Source of the DNA: Zoogloea sp035335645 | Lineage (GTDB): Bacteria > Pseudomonadota > Gammaproteobacteria > Burkholderiales > Rhodocyclaceae | Assembly (NCBI GenBank): GCA_035335645.1 | Contig: DAOQMM010000030.1 | Coordinates: 1-31,701 of the forward strand | Direction: 5' to 3' | Length of the DNA stretch: 31,701 nt | Shown: one piece after another, positions 16,205-23,280 of the stretch | Position numbering within the stretch: position 1 is the first letter of the stretch | Layout of the letters: every line of letters begins with the position of its first letter | The notes under the pieces: model-generated | Databases searched by the model: none | What the model was told of the DNA's origin: nothing | What the model saw: the letters and a program-made list of their open reading frames with translations, nothing else | Position numbers and translations under genes: made by a program

Positions 16205-16852
16205 ATGAACAATACGACCGGCCTCATCGGCCGCCTGCGCACCACCGGCTGGGGTCTTGCCGCGCTGATCTTCATCGCCGGCATCGTGTTCTGGGGCGGC
16301 TTCAACACCGTCCTCGAACTGACCAACCGGGAAGCCTTCTGCATCTCCTGCCACGAGATGAAGGACAACGTGTATCAGGAATACCGCAACACCATTCACG
16401 CGTCCAACCGCTCCGGCGTACGGGCCACCTGCCCGGATTGCCACGTGCCCAAGGACTGGATACCCAAGATCATCCGCAAGATCCAGGCCTCCAACGAAGT
16501 CCTGCACAAGGTGCTCGGCTCCATCGACACACCCGAGAAGTTCAACGCCAAGCGCCTGGAGCTGGCCAAGCATGAGTGGGAGCGGATGAAGAAGACGGAT
16601 TCCCGCGAGTGCCGCAACTGCCACAACTACGACAGCTTCGACTATGCCGAGCAGGGTCGTCGCTCGTCGCGGATGCACCAGACCGGCCTCAACGAAGGGA
16701 AGACCTGCATCGACTGCCACAAGGGCATCGCCCACCAGCTTCCCCAGGTGGAACAGTCTATCGGCGCGCCCAAGGAGGGTGCCACGCCCGAGGAATTCCA
16801 CCCCGCCCCGGCCGCACCCGCGCCGGCGACGGCCCCCGCGGAAAAGAGCTGA
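16205..16852 (+). CDS. napC: NapC, membrane-anchored tetraheme cytochrome c
   Basis: A 215-residue NapC/NirT-family cytochrome: one N-terminal membrane anchor (about residues 15-38) and four CxxCH heme sites (CISCH, CPDCH, CRNCH, CIDCH). It oxidises quinol and feeds NapB. Having both NapC and NapGH gives two quinol entry routes. The C-terminal 25 residues are a Pro/Ala-rich tail. A strong terminator lies 49 bases downstream, so napC is the last gene of the operon. Confidence 0.96.
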   Translation: MNNTTGLIGRLRTTGWGLAALIFIAGIVFWGGFNTVLELTNREAFCISCHEMKDNVYQEYRNTIHASNRSGVRATCPDCHVPKDWIPKIIRKIQASNEVLHKVLGSIDTPEKFNAKRLELAKHEWERMKKTDSRECRNCHNYDSFDYAEQGRRSSRMHQTGLNEGKTCIDCHKGIAHQLPQVEQSIGAPKEGATPEEFHPAPAAPAPATAPAEKS

Positions 16853-16900
16853 CGCATTCGGTGGAGCAGGCTCCGGTCGCCCCCGGCCGGAGCACAGGGG

Positions 16901-16934
16901 AGACGACGGGCTGCTGTGGCAGCCCGTCGTCTTT
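16901..16934 (+). terminator. Strong intrinsic terminator of the nap operon
   Basis: A perfect 14-bp stem (16901-16914 pairing with 16919-16932) with a TGTG loop and a short T-run (TTT), 49 bases after napC. A second, weaker hairpin (CTCCGG/CCGGAG, 16871-16892) lies just before it. The arrangement is a convincing rho-independent end for napFDAGHBC. Confidence 0.85.
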
Positions 16935-17037
16935 ATGGCCACGCCATCGGTATGCGGCCGCCCCCAAGACGTCGTACTATCTGCGCCACGGCCGGACACG
17001 CAGCCCTCAAGCCCGGCGTCACCGGGACGTTATAGAA

Positions 17038-17056
17038 ACCCGTCAGGGCGACGGGT
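17038..17056 (+). other. Hairpin in the leader of the sensor kinase gene
   Basis: ACCCGTC (17038-17044) and GACGGGT (17050-17056) form a perfect 7-bp stem with a 5-base loop followed by CTTTC, 27 bases before the kinase start. It could be a weak terminator/attenuator or a leader structure. No competing structure was found. Confidence 0.4.
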
Positions 17057-17083
17057 CTTTCGCGCCCGCAGCCAAGGTAGCCC

Positions 17084-18787
17084 ATGTCGTCCCCCAATCC
17101 ACCCGGTTCTCCTTCCAGCCGACGCCTGCACGGCCCCATCGTCGCCCTGGTCATCGCCCTGATCGTGCTGATCTGGGGGGCGATCCTGTACAAGATCCAT
17201 ACCGAAGAGGAACTGGTCATCCACTCGGTCAACGTGGAAAACCTCAACCTCGCCCGTGCCTTTGAGGAACACACCATCCGCACCCTCAAGAGCGTCGATC
17301 AGGCGGTGCTCTTCCTCAAGTTCCAGTACGAGAAGTACGGTGACAAGGTCGACATCGGCGAGTACGTGCGGGAAGGCATGATCATCAGCACCATCTTCAA
17401 CCAGCTGGGGGTCATCGACGAACACGGGATCTACATCCTCAGCAACCTCCCCAATCACAAGAAGATCGACCTCTCCGACCGGGAACACTTCAAGGTCCAC
17501 ATGGAGCGGGACACCAACCAGCTCTTCATCAGCAAGCCGGTGCTGGGCCGCGCCTCCAAGAAGTGGTCGATCCAGATGACGCGGCGGATCAACAAGCCCG
17601 ACGGCAGCTTCGGCGGCGTGGTGGTGATCTCCCTCGATCCGATGTACTTCTCCGATTTCTACAAGGGCGTGGACCTGGGCACCCACGGCGCAGTCGCCCT
17701 CGTGGGCCTGGACGGTATCGTGCGCGCCCGCCGCTCCGGCAACAACGATTCCGTCGGCCAGGACATCAGCGCCAGCCCCTTCTTCACCCAGACCAACACG
17801 GGCACGACGGGGAGCTTCCGTTCCACCAGCATCTCCGACGGCATCGTGCGCCTGTACAGCTACCGGGCCCTCAAGGACTATCCCCTGGCCGTCATCGTCG
17901 GCGCGGCCGAAGACGAGGCCCTGCAGGAATTCCGCGGCCGCCGCGACGGCTACCTCGCCTACGCCGCCGGCATGAGCCTGCTGGTGCTGTTCTTCGGCGG
18001 CGTGGCGATCCGGCTCCTCAACCGTCAGACGCAGATCAGCGATGCCCTCGACGAGGCCCGTGTCCGCGCCGAATCCGCCAACCGCATGAAGTCCGAGTTC
18101 CTCGCCTCCATGTCCCACGAGCTGCGCACGCCCCTCAACGGCATCATCGGCTACGCCGAATACCTGCGTGACACCCTCGAAGGCCCGGACAAGGAATTCG
18201 CCCAGACCATCCACGAGAGCGGCGAACACCTGCTCGAACTGGTCAATTCCATCCTCGATCTGGCCCGCGTCGAATCCGGCAAGATGACCCTCGAATTCCA
18301 GGAGGAGATGCCGCGCAGCCTCATCGACAAGGTCGTCCGGGCCCAGTTGCCCACCGCCGAGGCCAAGGGACTCCAGCTCGAGACCCGATTCGCTGACGAT
18401 CTGCCCGACCACATCGTGTGCGACGGGACCCGCGTGGTGCAGGTCCTCAACAATCTGGTCAACAACGCCATCAAATTCACCGACCAGGGGCAGGTCACCG
18501 TCACCGCCGGGCGCGACGGCAAGATGATGCGGGTCGCCGTCAAGGACACCGGTTGCGGCATTCCCGCCGACATGCAGGACTCCATCTTCGAGCGCTTCCG
18601 TCAGGTCGAAGGCTTCCTCACCCGCCGTCAGCAGGGCAGCGGCCTCGGTCTGGCCCTGGTCAAGGAACTCCTCACCCTCATGGGCGGCAGCGTCACCCTC
18701 GAATCCACCCCTGGCCAGGGCAGCGAATTCATCATCCGCATTCCCTTCACGCCCGCCCGCCCCGATCCTCTAGGACATGCCTCATGA
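17084..18787 (+). CDS. Membrane sensor histidine kinase with periplasmic Cache (PDC) domain
   Basis: A 567-residue kinase. Membrane helix 1 is at about 18-37, then a periplasmic region (about 40-290) with PDC/Cache features such as LGVIDEHGIYILSN, LSDREHFKVH and SKPVLGRASKKWSIQMTRRI. Helix 2 is at about 298-317, followed by a short coiled linker without HAMP. The dimerisation domain has SHELRTPLNG with phospho-acceptor His345. The ATPase domain has N, G1 (DTGCGIPADM), F and G2 (GSGLGLALV) boxes. The ligand is unknown; Cache domains bind small molecules such as carboxylates or amino acids. The gene follows the nap terminator and overlaps the response regulator gene (ATGA), so the two form a pair. 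Confidence 0.93.
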   Translation: MSSPNPPGSPSSRRLHGPIVALVIALIVLIWGAILYKIHTEEELVIHSVNVENLNLARAFEEHTIRTLKSVDQAVLFLKFQYEKYGDKVDIGEYVREGMIISTIFNQLGVIDEHGIYILSNLPNHKKIDLSDREHFKVHMERDTNQLFISKPVLGRASKKWSIQMTRRINKPDGSFGGVVVISLDPMYFSDFYKGVDLGTHGAVALVGLDGIVRARRSGNNDSVGQDISASPFFTQTNTGTTGSFRSTSISDGIVRLYSYRALKDYPLAVIVGAAEDEALQEFRGRRDGYLAYAAGMSLLVLFFGGVAIRLLNRQTQISDALDEARVRAESANRMKSEFLASMSHELRTPLNGIIGYAEYLRDTLEGPDKEFAQTIHESGEHLLELVNSILDLARVESGKMTLEFQEEMPRSLIDKVVRAQLPTAEAKGLQLETRFADDLPDHIVCDGTRVVQVLNNLVNNAIKFTDQGQVTVTAGRDGKMMRVAVKDTGCGIPADMQDSIFERFRQVEGFLTRRQQGSGLGLALVKELLTLMGGSVTLESTPGQGSEFIIRIPFTPARPDPLGHAS

Positions 18788-19140
18788 AAGTCCTCGTCGT
18801 CGACGACCAACGCGTCAATCGCACCCTGCCCGCCGTGCTCCTGCGCCAGCAGGGGTGCGAGGTCCTCGAAGCCGAATCCGGCGAAGACGCCCTCCGGCTC
18901 ATCGACAGCCACGGTTTCCAGGCCATCCTGCTGGACGTGAGCATGCCCGGCATCAGCGGCACCGAACTGTGCCGACAGCTGCGCAGCCGCCCTGAATTCG
19001 GCGGCGTACGCATCATCGCCTACACCGCCCACGCCATGCCTGGCGAACGGGAAGACATCCTCTCCGCGGGTTTCGACGACATCCTCATCAAGCCCATCAA
19101 CCGCCAGGTCCTTCTGGCCGCCCTGCGCCTGCCCGCCTGA
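18784..19140 (+). CDS. Single-domain response regulator (CheY-like)
   Basis: A 118-residue receiver domain with the acidic pair in VLVVDDQRVN, phospho-acceptor Asp51 in ILLDVSMPG, and the conserved Lys in ILIKPINRQ. It has no output domain. It is coupled to the kinase gene by an ATGA overlap. It is therefore either a phosphorelay intermediate, as in multi-step relays ending elsewhere, or acts by protein contact. No histidine phosphotransfer protein is encoded nearby. Confidence 0.93.
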   Translation: MKVLVVDDQRVNRTLPAVLLRQQGCEVLEAESGEDALRLIDSHGFQAILLDVSMPGISGTELCRQLRSRPEFGGVRIIAYTAHAMPGEREDILSAGFDDILIKPINRQVLLAALRLPA

Positions 19141-19179
19141 GCAGGCCGATTTCCCCCCTGCGGCGGCTGCGGCTGCCGC

Positions 19180-19185
19180 TACAAT
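19180..19185 (+). promoter_or_regulatory. Probable -10 element of rdgC
   Basis: TACAAT within GCTACAATGCCGC, 37 bases before the rdgC start, is a typical -10 hexamer of GC-rich betaproteobacteria. A -35 box is not clear. The preceding GCGGC...GCCGC stretch (19160-19179) can fold and may end the upstream transcript. Confidence 0.5.
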
Positions 19186-19221
19186 GCCGCTCCCTTCGAC
19201 TCAGTACGGATCGATTTGCCC

Positions 19222-20127
19222 ATGTGGTTCCGCAACCTCCAGCTCTACCGCCTGCCCGAAAACTGGGACCTCAGCGCCGACACCCTCGCCGACAAGCTCG
19301 CCGCCCGCCCCTTCCAGCCCTGTGGCAGCCAGGACATGGCGAGCCGCGGGTGGACCTCGCCGACCCGCGACGACCGCTTCGTCCTCGCCGTGGGCGGCCA
19401 CTACCTGATCGCCCTGGCCGTGGAGCAGAAGCTGCTGCCGTCCTCGGTGGTCAACCAGGTGGCGGCCGACAAGGCCGAGCTGATCGAAGCCGAACAGGGC
19501 TACAAGCCCGGTCGCAAGCAGATGAAGGAGATCAAGGAGGCGGTGCTGCAGGAACTCCTCCCTCGCGCCTTCACGCGGCGGCGCACGATGTGGGCGTGGA
19601 TCGACCCGAAGGGCGGCTGGCTCGCCGTGGATGCCGCCAGCCCGGCCCGCGCCGAGGACGTCCTCGACGCCCTGCGTGACACCCTCGACGCCCTGCCGGT
19701 GAAGCTGCTCAAGACCCAGCAGTCGCCTGTCAGCGCCATGACCGGCTGGCTGGCCGGCGGCGAGGCGCCCGGCGCCTTCACCATCGACCAGGATTGCGAA
19801 CTGCGCGCCGTCACCGACGAGAAGGCCGCCGTGCGCTACGTGCGCCACGCCCTCGACGGCAAGGACGTGCAGGACCACCTGGCCGCCGGCAAGCTGCCCA
19901 CCCGCCTCGCCCTCACCTTCGACGACCGCATCGCCCTGCTCCTCACCGAAAAGCTGGAGATCAAGCGCATCGCCTTCCTCGACGTGGTCAAGGAAGAGGC
20001 CGAACGTCAGGCCGAAACCGCCGACCTGCAGATGGAAGCGGATTTCGCCCTGATGACCGGCGAACTCTCGCGCCTCATCCCGGCCCTGCTGGAGGCCCTC
20101 GGCGGCGAGCAGAAGGACGCGTTCTGA
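19222..20127 (+). CDS. rdgC: RdgC, recombination-associated DNA-binding protein
   Basis: A 301-residue protein beginning MWFRNLQLYRLPENW, as RdgC proteins do. It continues with QPCGSQDMASRGWTSP, a region conserved across the family, and ends in a helical C-terminus. RdgC forms a ring dimer around duplex DNA and restrains RecA-dependent recombination. The ATG at 19222 is preferred over an upstream TTG because it gives the canonical N-terminus. It is monocistronic and convergent with the DUF4337-like gene. Confidence 0.96.
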   Translation: MWFRNLQLYRLPENWDLSADTLADKLAARPFQPCGSQDMASRGWTSPTRDDRFVLAVGGHYLIALAVEQKLLPSSVVNQVAADKAELIEAEQGYKPGRKQMKEIKEAVLQELLPRAFTRRRTMWAWIDPKGGWLAVDAASPARAEDVLDALRDTLDALPVKLLKTQQSPVSAMTGWLAGGEAPGAFTIDQDCELRAVTDEKAAVRYVRHALDGKDVQDHLAAGKLPTRLALTFDDRIALLLTEKLEIKRIAFLDVVKEEAERQAETADLQMEADFALMTGELSRLIPALLEALGGEQKDAF

Positions 20128-20134
20128 CGGCCAC

Positions 20135-20159
20135 GGCGGACGCCGCGAAGCCGTCCGCC
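20135..20159. terminator. Hairpin between convergent rdgC and the DUF4337-like gene
   Basis: GGCGGACG (20135-20142) pairs with CGTCCGCC (20152-20159) across a 9-base loop, 8 bases after the rdgC stop and 17 before the end of the opposite gene. There is no T-run, so termination strength is uncertain. Being symmetrical, it could serve both strands. Confidence 0.45.
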
Positions 20160-20176
20160 ATCGCGCCGCGCCGGCC

Positions 20177-20755
20177 TCAGATGCCGGCCAGCGCCAGCCC
20201 GGCGATGGCGCATCCGGCCGTCGCCACCCCGACCGAGGTCCATTGCATCCAGCGCCGCCGCGTCAGCAGCGTGATCGCCGCCAGGGAGATCGCCACCTGC
20301 ATCGCCGTCATGGCCTGGGCCCAGCGGTGATGGGCGTGCATGGCATGTTCGCTGGCTTCCTCGGCCTCGATGGCGGCTTTTTCCAGTTCCTCCGCCGCGC
20401 TCTTGATCTCCTGCTTCTCCTGCTTGTAGCGCTCGATCTCGGCCGTGTAGCGGGTCTGGATTTCCCCCGTCGTAAGGCTCACGCCCAGCTCCGCCAGATT
20501 CTGCTTGGCGCTCTTGGCCTGGTAATAGCCCCACCGGTTGGACGCCTCCGTCTTGCGGATGGCCGCCTCGTTCTTGTGCATCAGCGCGTCGTTCTGGGTG
20601 GCGCCACCGGCATAGCTGAACAGCGCACCCAGGGTGGCGAGGATCGCCGTCATCGCCGCGATGCGCGACGCGAAGGGGTCGCCCCCGCCATGTTCCGCGG
20701 CATGCTCGACCGCGTGGTCGTGGGGGCCATGGACGTGAAAATGATCGCCCGACAT
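20177..20755 (-). CDS. DUF4337-like membrane protein with coiled coil
   Basis: A 192-residue protein. The N-terminus is His-rich (HFHVHGPHDHAVEHAAEHGG) and could bind metal. A membrane segment lies near residues 36-52, then a highly charged helical stretch of about 80 residues (AEIERYKQEKQEIKSAAEE and neighbours), and two further hydrophobic segments near the C-terminus. The layout and WGYYQAKSAKQNLAEL match the DUF4337 family of unknown function. The ATG at 20755 follows AGGAG at a good distance. Confidence 0.85.
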   Translation of the reverse strand: MSGDHFHVHGPHDHAVEHAAEHGGGDPFASRIAAMTAILATLGALFSYAGGATQNDALMHKNEAAIRKTEASNRWGYYQAKSAKQNLAELGVSLTTGEIQTRYTAEIERYKQEKQEIKSAAEELEKAAIEAEEASEHAMHAHHRWAQAMTAMQVAISLAAITLLTRRRWMQWTSVGVATAGCAIAGLALAGI

Positions 20756-20780
20756 GTGCAACTCCTGAAATCAATGGGAT

Positions 20781-20800
20781 GGGCCGGCGGACGCCGGCCC
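20781..20800 (-). other. GC-rich hairpin upstream of the DUF4337-like gene
   Basis: GGGCCGGC (20781-20788) pairs perfectly with GCCGGCCC (20793-20800) with a 4-base loop. It lies 26 bases before the minus-strand start at 20755 and 115 bases after the end of the small upstream gene. It may be the end of that transcript or a leader hairpin. No T-run follows. Confidence 0.35.
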
Positions 20801-20914
20801 GGCGGGCGGCATTCTAGGACAGGGATGTGACCGCGCAAACCACCGCACACGCCCATGCAGGCCGCAGCGTGCGGCACGACGCCCCGGGCGGGCACCCTCA
20901 GGGCGTTTCGCGCT

Positions 20915-21094
20915 TCAGGAATGCTTGCGCGTGCGCCGCTCGAGGAGGGCGATCTCTTCCTTGTAGTGGCGGATCTGCTCGTGGATCTTTGCCTGTTCGC
21001 TCAGGGGCAGGATGCCCGTGGTCATGAGCTTGTCCTCCAGGGCGTGGATCTTGCCGATGAGATCCTTGATCCGTTCGAATGGCGTCGGAAGCAT
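20915..21094 (-). CDS. Small helical protein, 59 residues
   Basis: A short reading frame starting MLPTPFERIKDLIGKIHALE and ending in ALLERRTRKHS, nearly all G or C at third codon positions, as in the neighbouring genes. The sequence predicts one long amphipathic helix or coiled coil, with a basic C-terminus. I recognise no family. The ribosome site is weak. It lies between the DUF4337-like gene and the fabI pair on the same strand, separated from both by 85-160 bases, so it may have its own promoter. Confidence 0.65.
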   Translation of the reverse strand: MLPTPFERIKDLIGKIHALEDKLMTTGILPLSEQAKIHEQIRHYKEEIALLERRTRKHS

Positions 21095-21179
21095 GGCGGG
21101 GGCCTGTTGTTGTGCGTGAGGGATGTCTCCGCCCTCATCTTAGCCCCGGAACCGGCCGGGATGAAGGCCGCACGCCGGC

Positions 21180-21767
21180 TCAGGGCAGGAACACCGGATC
21201 CGAGAACACCAGCGTCCCGTCGGGACGCATCATCAGGTTGTGGGGATTGAGGATGTCCGGCTGCACCGGATAGCCTTCGATGAAATCCGACAGGTCCGCC
21301 ACCGCCTTGACCAGGCTCGTCGGCAGACCCGGCGGCGGTTCCTGGGCGATATGGTAAAGCGCCAGACGGCCCCGATTGACACCCAGGTTGGCCCACTTCT
21401 CGCAGCCCTGCCAATAGGCATCGGAGAGCAGCTGCCCGAGCGCCTCGGCCTCGCCCGCCACCGGCAGCAGACGCTCCAGTTCGAGCAGGCGGAAGGAATA
21501 GCCGTTGCTCGCCTTGCCCACCACGCCGTGATCCTTGATCAGGCGCGGGAAGTGCAGGCCGATCGGGCGATCATCGGCCGCGAGGAAACAATAGTCGGCC
21601 GGGGAACTGACCACCTTGAAGACCCGCTCCCCGTCGCCGGCGTCCAGCACGATGGACGACTCCCCCCGCCCGAGCTCGGCCAGCCCGGCGAGCAGGGGGT
21701 GGTCGGGCACCGGATCGGCGATGCGGCGGTCGTAGCTGGCCGCATCGCGATCAGGTCGGACAGCCAT
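21180..21767 (-). CDS. Small protein with kinase-like fold, coupled to fabI
   Basis: A 195-residue protein of unknown function. Several features recall a minimal protein-kinase or aminoglycoside-kinase fold: a Gly-rich turn (LGRGESSIVLDAG, 32-44), a lysine after it (VFKVV, Lys51), a hinge-like LLELERLL (94-101), a catalytic-loop-like PDILNPHNLMMR (Asp171, Asn177), and FSDPVF (Asp190) in place of DFG. It ends soon after that motif, so the usual helical C-lobe tail and activation segment are missing. It may be a pseudokinase or a short sugar/amino-acid kinase relative. It starts 8 bases after fabI and is surely co-transcribed with it. Confidence 0.75.
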   Translation of the reverse strand: MAVRPDRDAASYDRRIADPVPDHPLLAGLAELGRGESSIVLDAGDGERVFKVVSSPADYCFLAADDRPIGLHFPRLIKDHGVVGKASNGYSFRLLELERLLPVAGEAEALGQLLSDAYWQGCEKWANLGVNRGRLALYHIAQEPPPGLPTSLVKAVADLSDFIEGYPVQPDILNPHNLMMRPDGTLVFSDPVFLP

Positions 21768-21775
21768 CGGCGGGC

Positions 21776-22555
21776 TCAGGCGATGATGTTGTAGCCGGCA
21801 TCCACGAAATGCACACCGCCGCTCAGGTTGCGACCCGCGTCCGAGACCAGGAAGGCGGTGAGAGCGCCGATGTCCTCCGGCGTCACCAGACGGTGCAGCG
21901 GCGAACGCTCGACTGCGGCGGCCATCAGCCCGTCAAAGCCGGCAATCCCGGACGCCGCACGGGTCATCAGCGGGCCCGGGGAGATGGCGTTGACGCGGAT
22001 GTTCTTGGGGCCCAACTCGAAGGCCATGTAGCGCGTTGCGGCTTCCAGCGCAGCCTTGCACAGGCCCATCACGCCGTAATTGGCGATGACCTTTTCGCTG
22101 CCCAGGTAGGTCATGGTGATCAGCGAACCGCCGCCGGCCTTCTCGAACAGGGGCTCGGCCTTGCGGGCCAGGCGCACGAAGGAGTGGGTGGACACGTCCA
22201 TGGCCAGGGCGAAGCCGTCCGGCGAGGTGTCCACGACGCGGCCATGCAGGTCGTCACGCTTGGCGAAGGCCATGGAGTGGATGGCGAAGTCCAGCTTGCC
22301 GTGCTTGGCGTCGATCTGGGCGAACACGTCGTCCATGGTCTCGGGCTTGGTCACGTCGAGCAGGTAGACGTCCTCAATACCCAGACGCGCGACGATGGGC
22401 TCAATGAAGGCCAGGGTCTTGTCGTTCTGGTAGGTGATGACCACCTTTGCCCCGGCCTCGATGCACGCTTCCGCGACGCCGGTGGAGATGGATTTCTCAT
22501 TGGCGATGCCGGTGATCAGGCCCACTTTGCCTGCCAGATTGATGATCGGTTGCAT
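21776..22555 (-). CDS. fabI: FabI, enoyl-[acyl-carrier-protein] reductase (NADH)
   Basis: A 259-residue short-chain dehydrogenase of the FabI type, catalysing the last step of each fatty-acid elongation cycle. Visible are the cofactor region GLITGIANEKSISTG, the catalytic Tyr160 and Lys167 in NYGVMGLCKAALEA (with Tyr150 upstream), and the substrate loop SPGPLMTRAASGI. At the place of E. coli Gly93 (HSIGFA), this protein has Ala96 (HSMAFA), as in S. aureus FabI. The ATG at 22555 was preferred over upstream starts because MQPIINLAGK is the normal N-terminus. AGGAGA precedes it. A kinase-like gene follows after 8 bases. Confidence 0.95.
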   Translation of the reverse strand: MQPIINLAGKVGLITGIANEKSISTGVAEACIEAGAKVVITYQNDKTLAFIEPIVARLGIEDVYLLDVTKPETMDDVFAQIDAKHGKLDFAIHSMAFAKRDDLHGRVVDTSPDGFALAMDVSTHSFVRLARKAEPLFEKAGGGSLITMTYLGSEKVIANYGVMGLCKAALEAATRYMAFELGPKNIRVNAISPGPLMTRAASGIAGFDGLMAAAVERSPLHRLVTPEDIGALTAFLVSDAGRNLSGGVHFVDAGYNIIA

Positions 22556-22586
22556 GACGGACTCTCCTAGCTTGCGTGAAAAAATA

Positions 22587-22597
22587 CTGCATTGCAG
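22587..22597. promoter_or_regulatory. Perfect palindrome in the fabI promoter region (possible operator)
   Basis: CTGCATTGCAG is an 11-base palindrome 32 bases upstream of the fabI start. It lies just before a minus-strand TATTTT (22581-22586) that could be the -10 box, a place where a bound repressor would block RNA polymerase. The form CTGC-N3-GCAG equals the motif described for the polyhydroxyalkanoate regulator PhaR in Paracoccus. Whether PhaR or another fatty-acid regulator binds here is unknown. Confidence 0.4.
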
Positions 22598-22693
22598 CAA
22601 AACCTGACCGTAGAATAGTCCAGATTGCTTGCTATGGTTGAGTTATCGGCAAGAGATGTCAGAGTCCCACCCCTTTTTTGAACGGATATTGCG

Positions 22694-23200
22694 ATGCATC
22701 AAACCGAGGTCAGTCCGCCCGCAGCCGCCGGCCCCGGTCCGGTGGTCGTGTTCCTGGATTTCGACGGGGTCACCCATCCCTGGGGCGAATCCGAGGATTT
22801 CCGCTGTCTGCCGGTGTTCGAGGCAGTGTTGCGGGACTACCCGGAGGTCCGCGTGGTGATCGCGTCCGACTGGCGCACGCTGTTCTCCCTGCCCAAGCTG
22901 ACGGCGCGCTTTGCCGAAGATCTGCGGGCGCGGGTGGTGGACGTGTCGCCCACCATCTTCCCCAAGGAAGCCAACGAGCTCTACGGCCTGCGCGAACGGG
23001 AAGCCCGCCAGTGGCTGGCGCGCCACCCGGACATCGCCGGCTGGCTGGCGGTGGACGACGCGCCGGGCAACTGGCCGACCCGCAGCCGCCTGGTGCTCAC
23101 CGATTTCAAGCGCGGCTTCACCGAAGAGGACGCCGGCCGCATGCGGCGCATGCTTGACGGCTTCCGCCGGGGAGAATACCCGGAGCAGGCCGCCGCCTGA
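22694..23200 (+). CDS. HAD-domain protein (HAD_SAK-like)
   Basis: A 168-residue protein with the HAD nucleophile motif VVFLDFDGVTHPWG (Asp22 and Asp24), motif II-like IASDWRT, and VDDAPGNWP as the acidic motif III/IV. The pattern resembles the HAD domains found alone or in Swiss Army Knife RNA-repair proteins, which are probably phosphatases. No ligase or kinase partner is adjacent. It diverges from fabI and shares a 138-base promoter region with it. Confidence 0.85.
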   Translation: MHQTEVSPPAAAGPGPVVVFLDFDGVTHPWGESEDFRCLPVFEAVLRDYPEVRVVIASDWRTLFSLPKLTARFAEDLRARVVDVSPTIFPKEANELYGLREREARQWLARHPDIAGWLAVDDAPGNWPTRSRLVLTDFKRGFTEEDAGRMRRMLDGFRRGEYPEQAAA

Positions 23201-23234
23201 GCCCTGCCGCCGCGCGGCCGCCCGTACGTGAAGC

Positions 23235-23280
23235 GCGCCAGAACGGCCGCTTCGACACGGAACCGCGTCAGAACTGCCGC
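23235..23280. repeat. Short direct repeat at the 3' end of srkA
   Basis: Two 16-base copies, GCGCCAGAACGGCCGC at 23235-23250 and GCGTCAGAACTGCCGC at 23265-23280, are spaced exactly 30 bases apart and differ at 2 positions. The second copy contains the last codons and stop of srkA. This looks like a small tandem duplication of the gene end. Confidence 0.5.

Noticed and set aside
22694..23200. RNA-repair operon around the HAD protein
   Set aside because: The HAD domain resembles those of RNA-repair proteins, but no ligase, kinase or RtcB-type gene is nearby.
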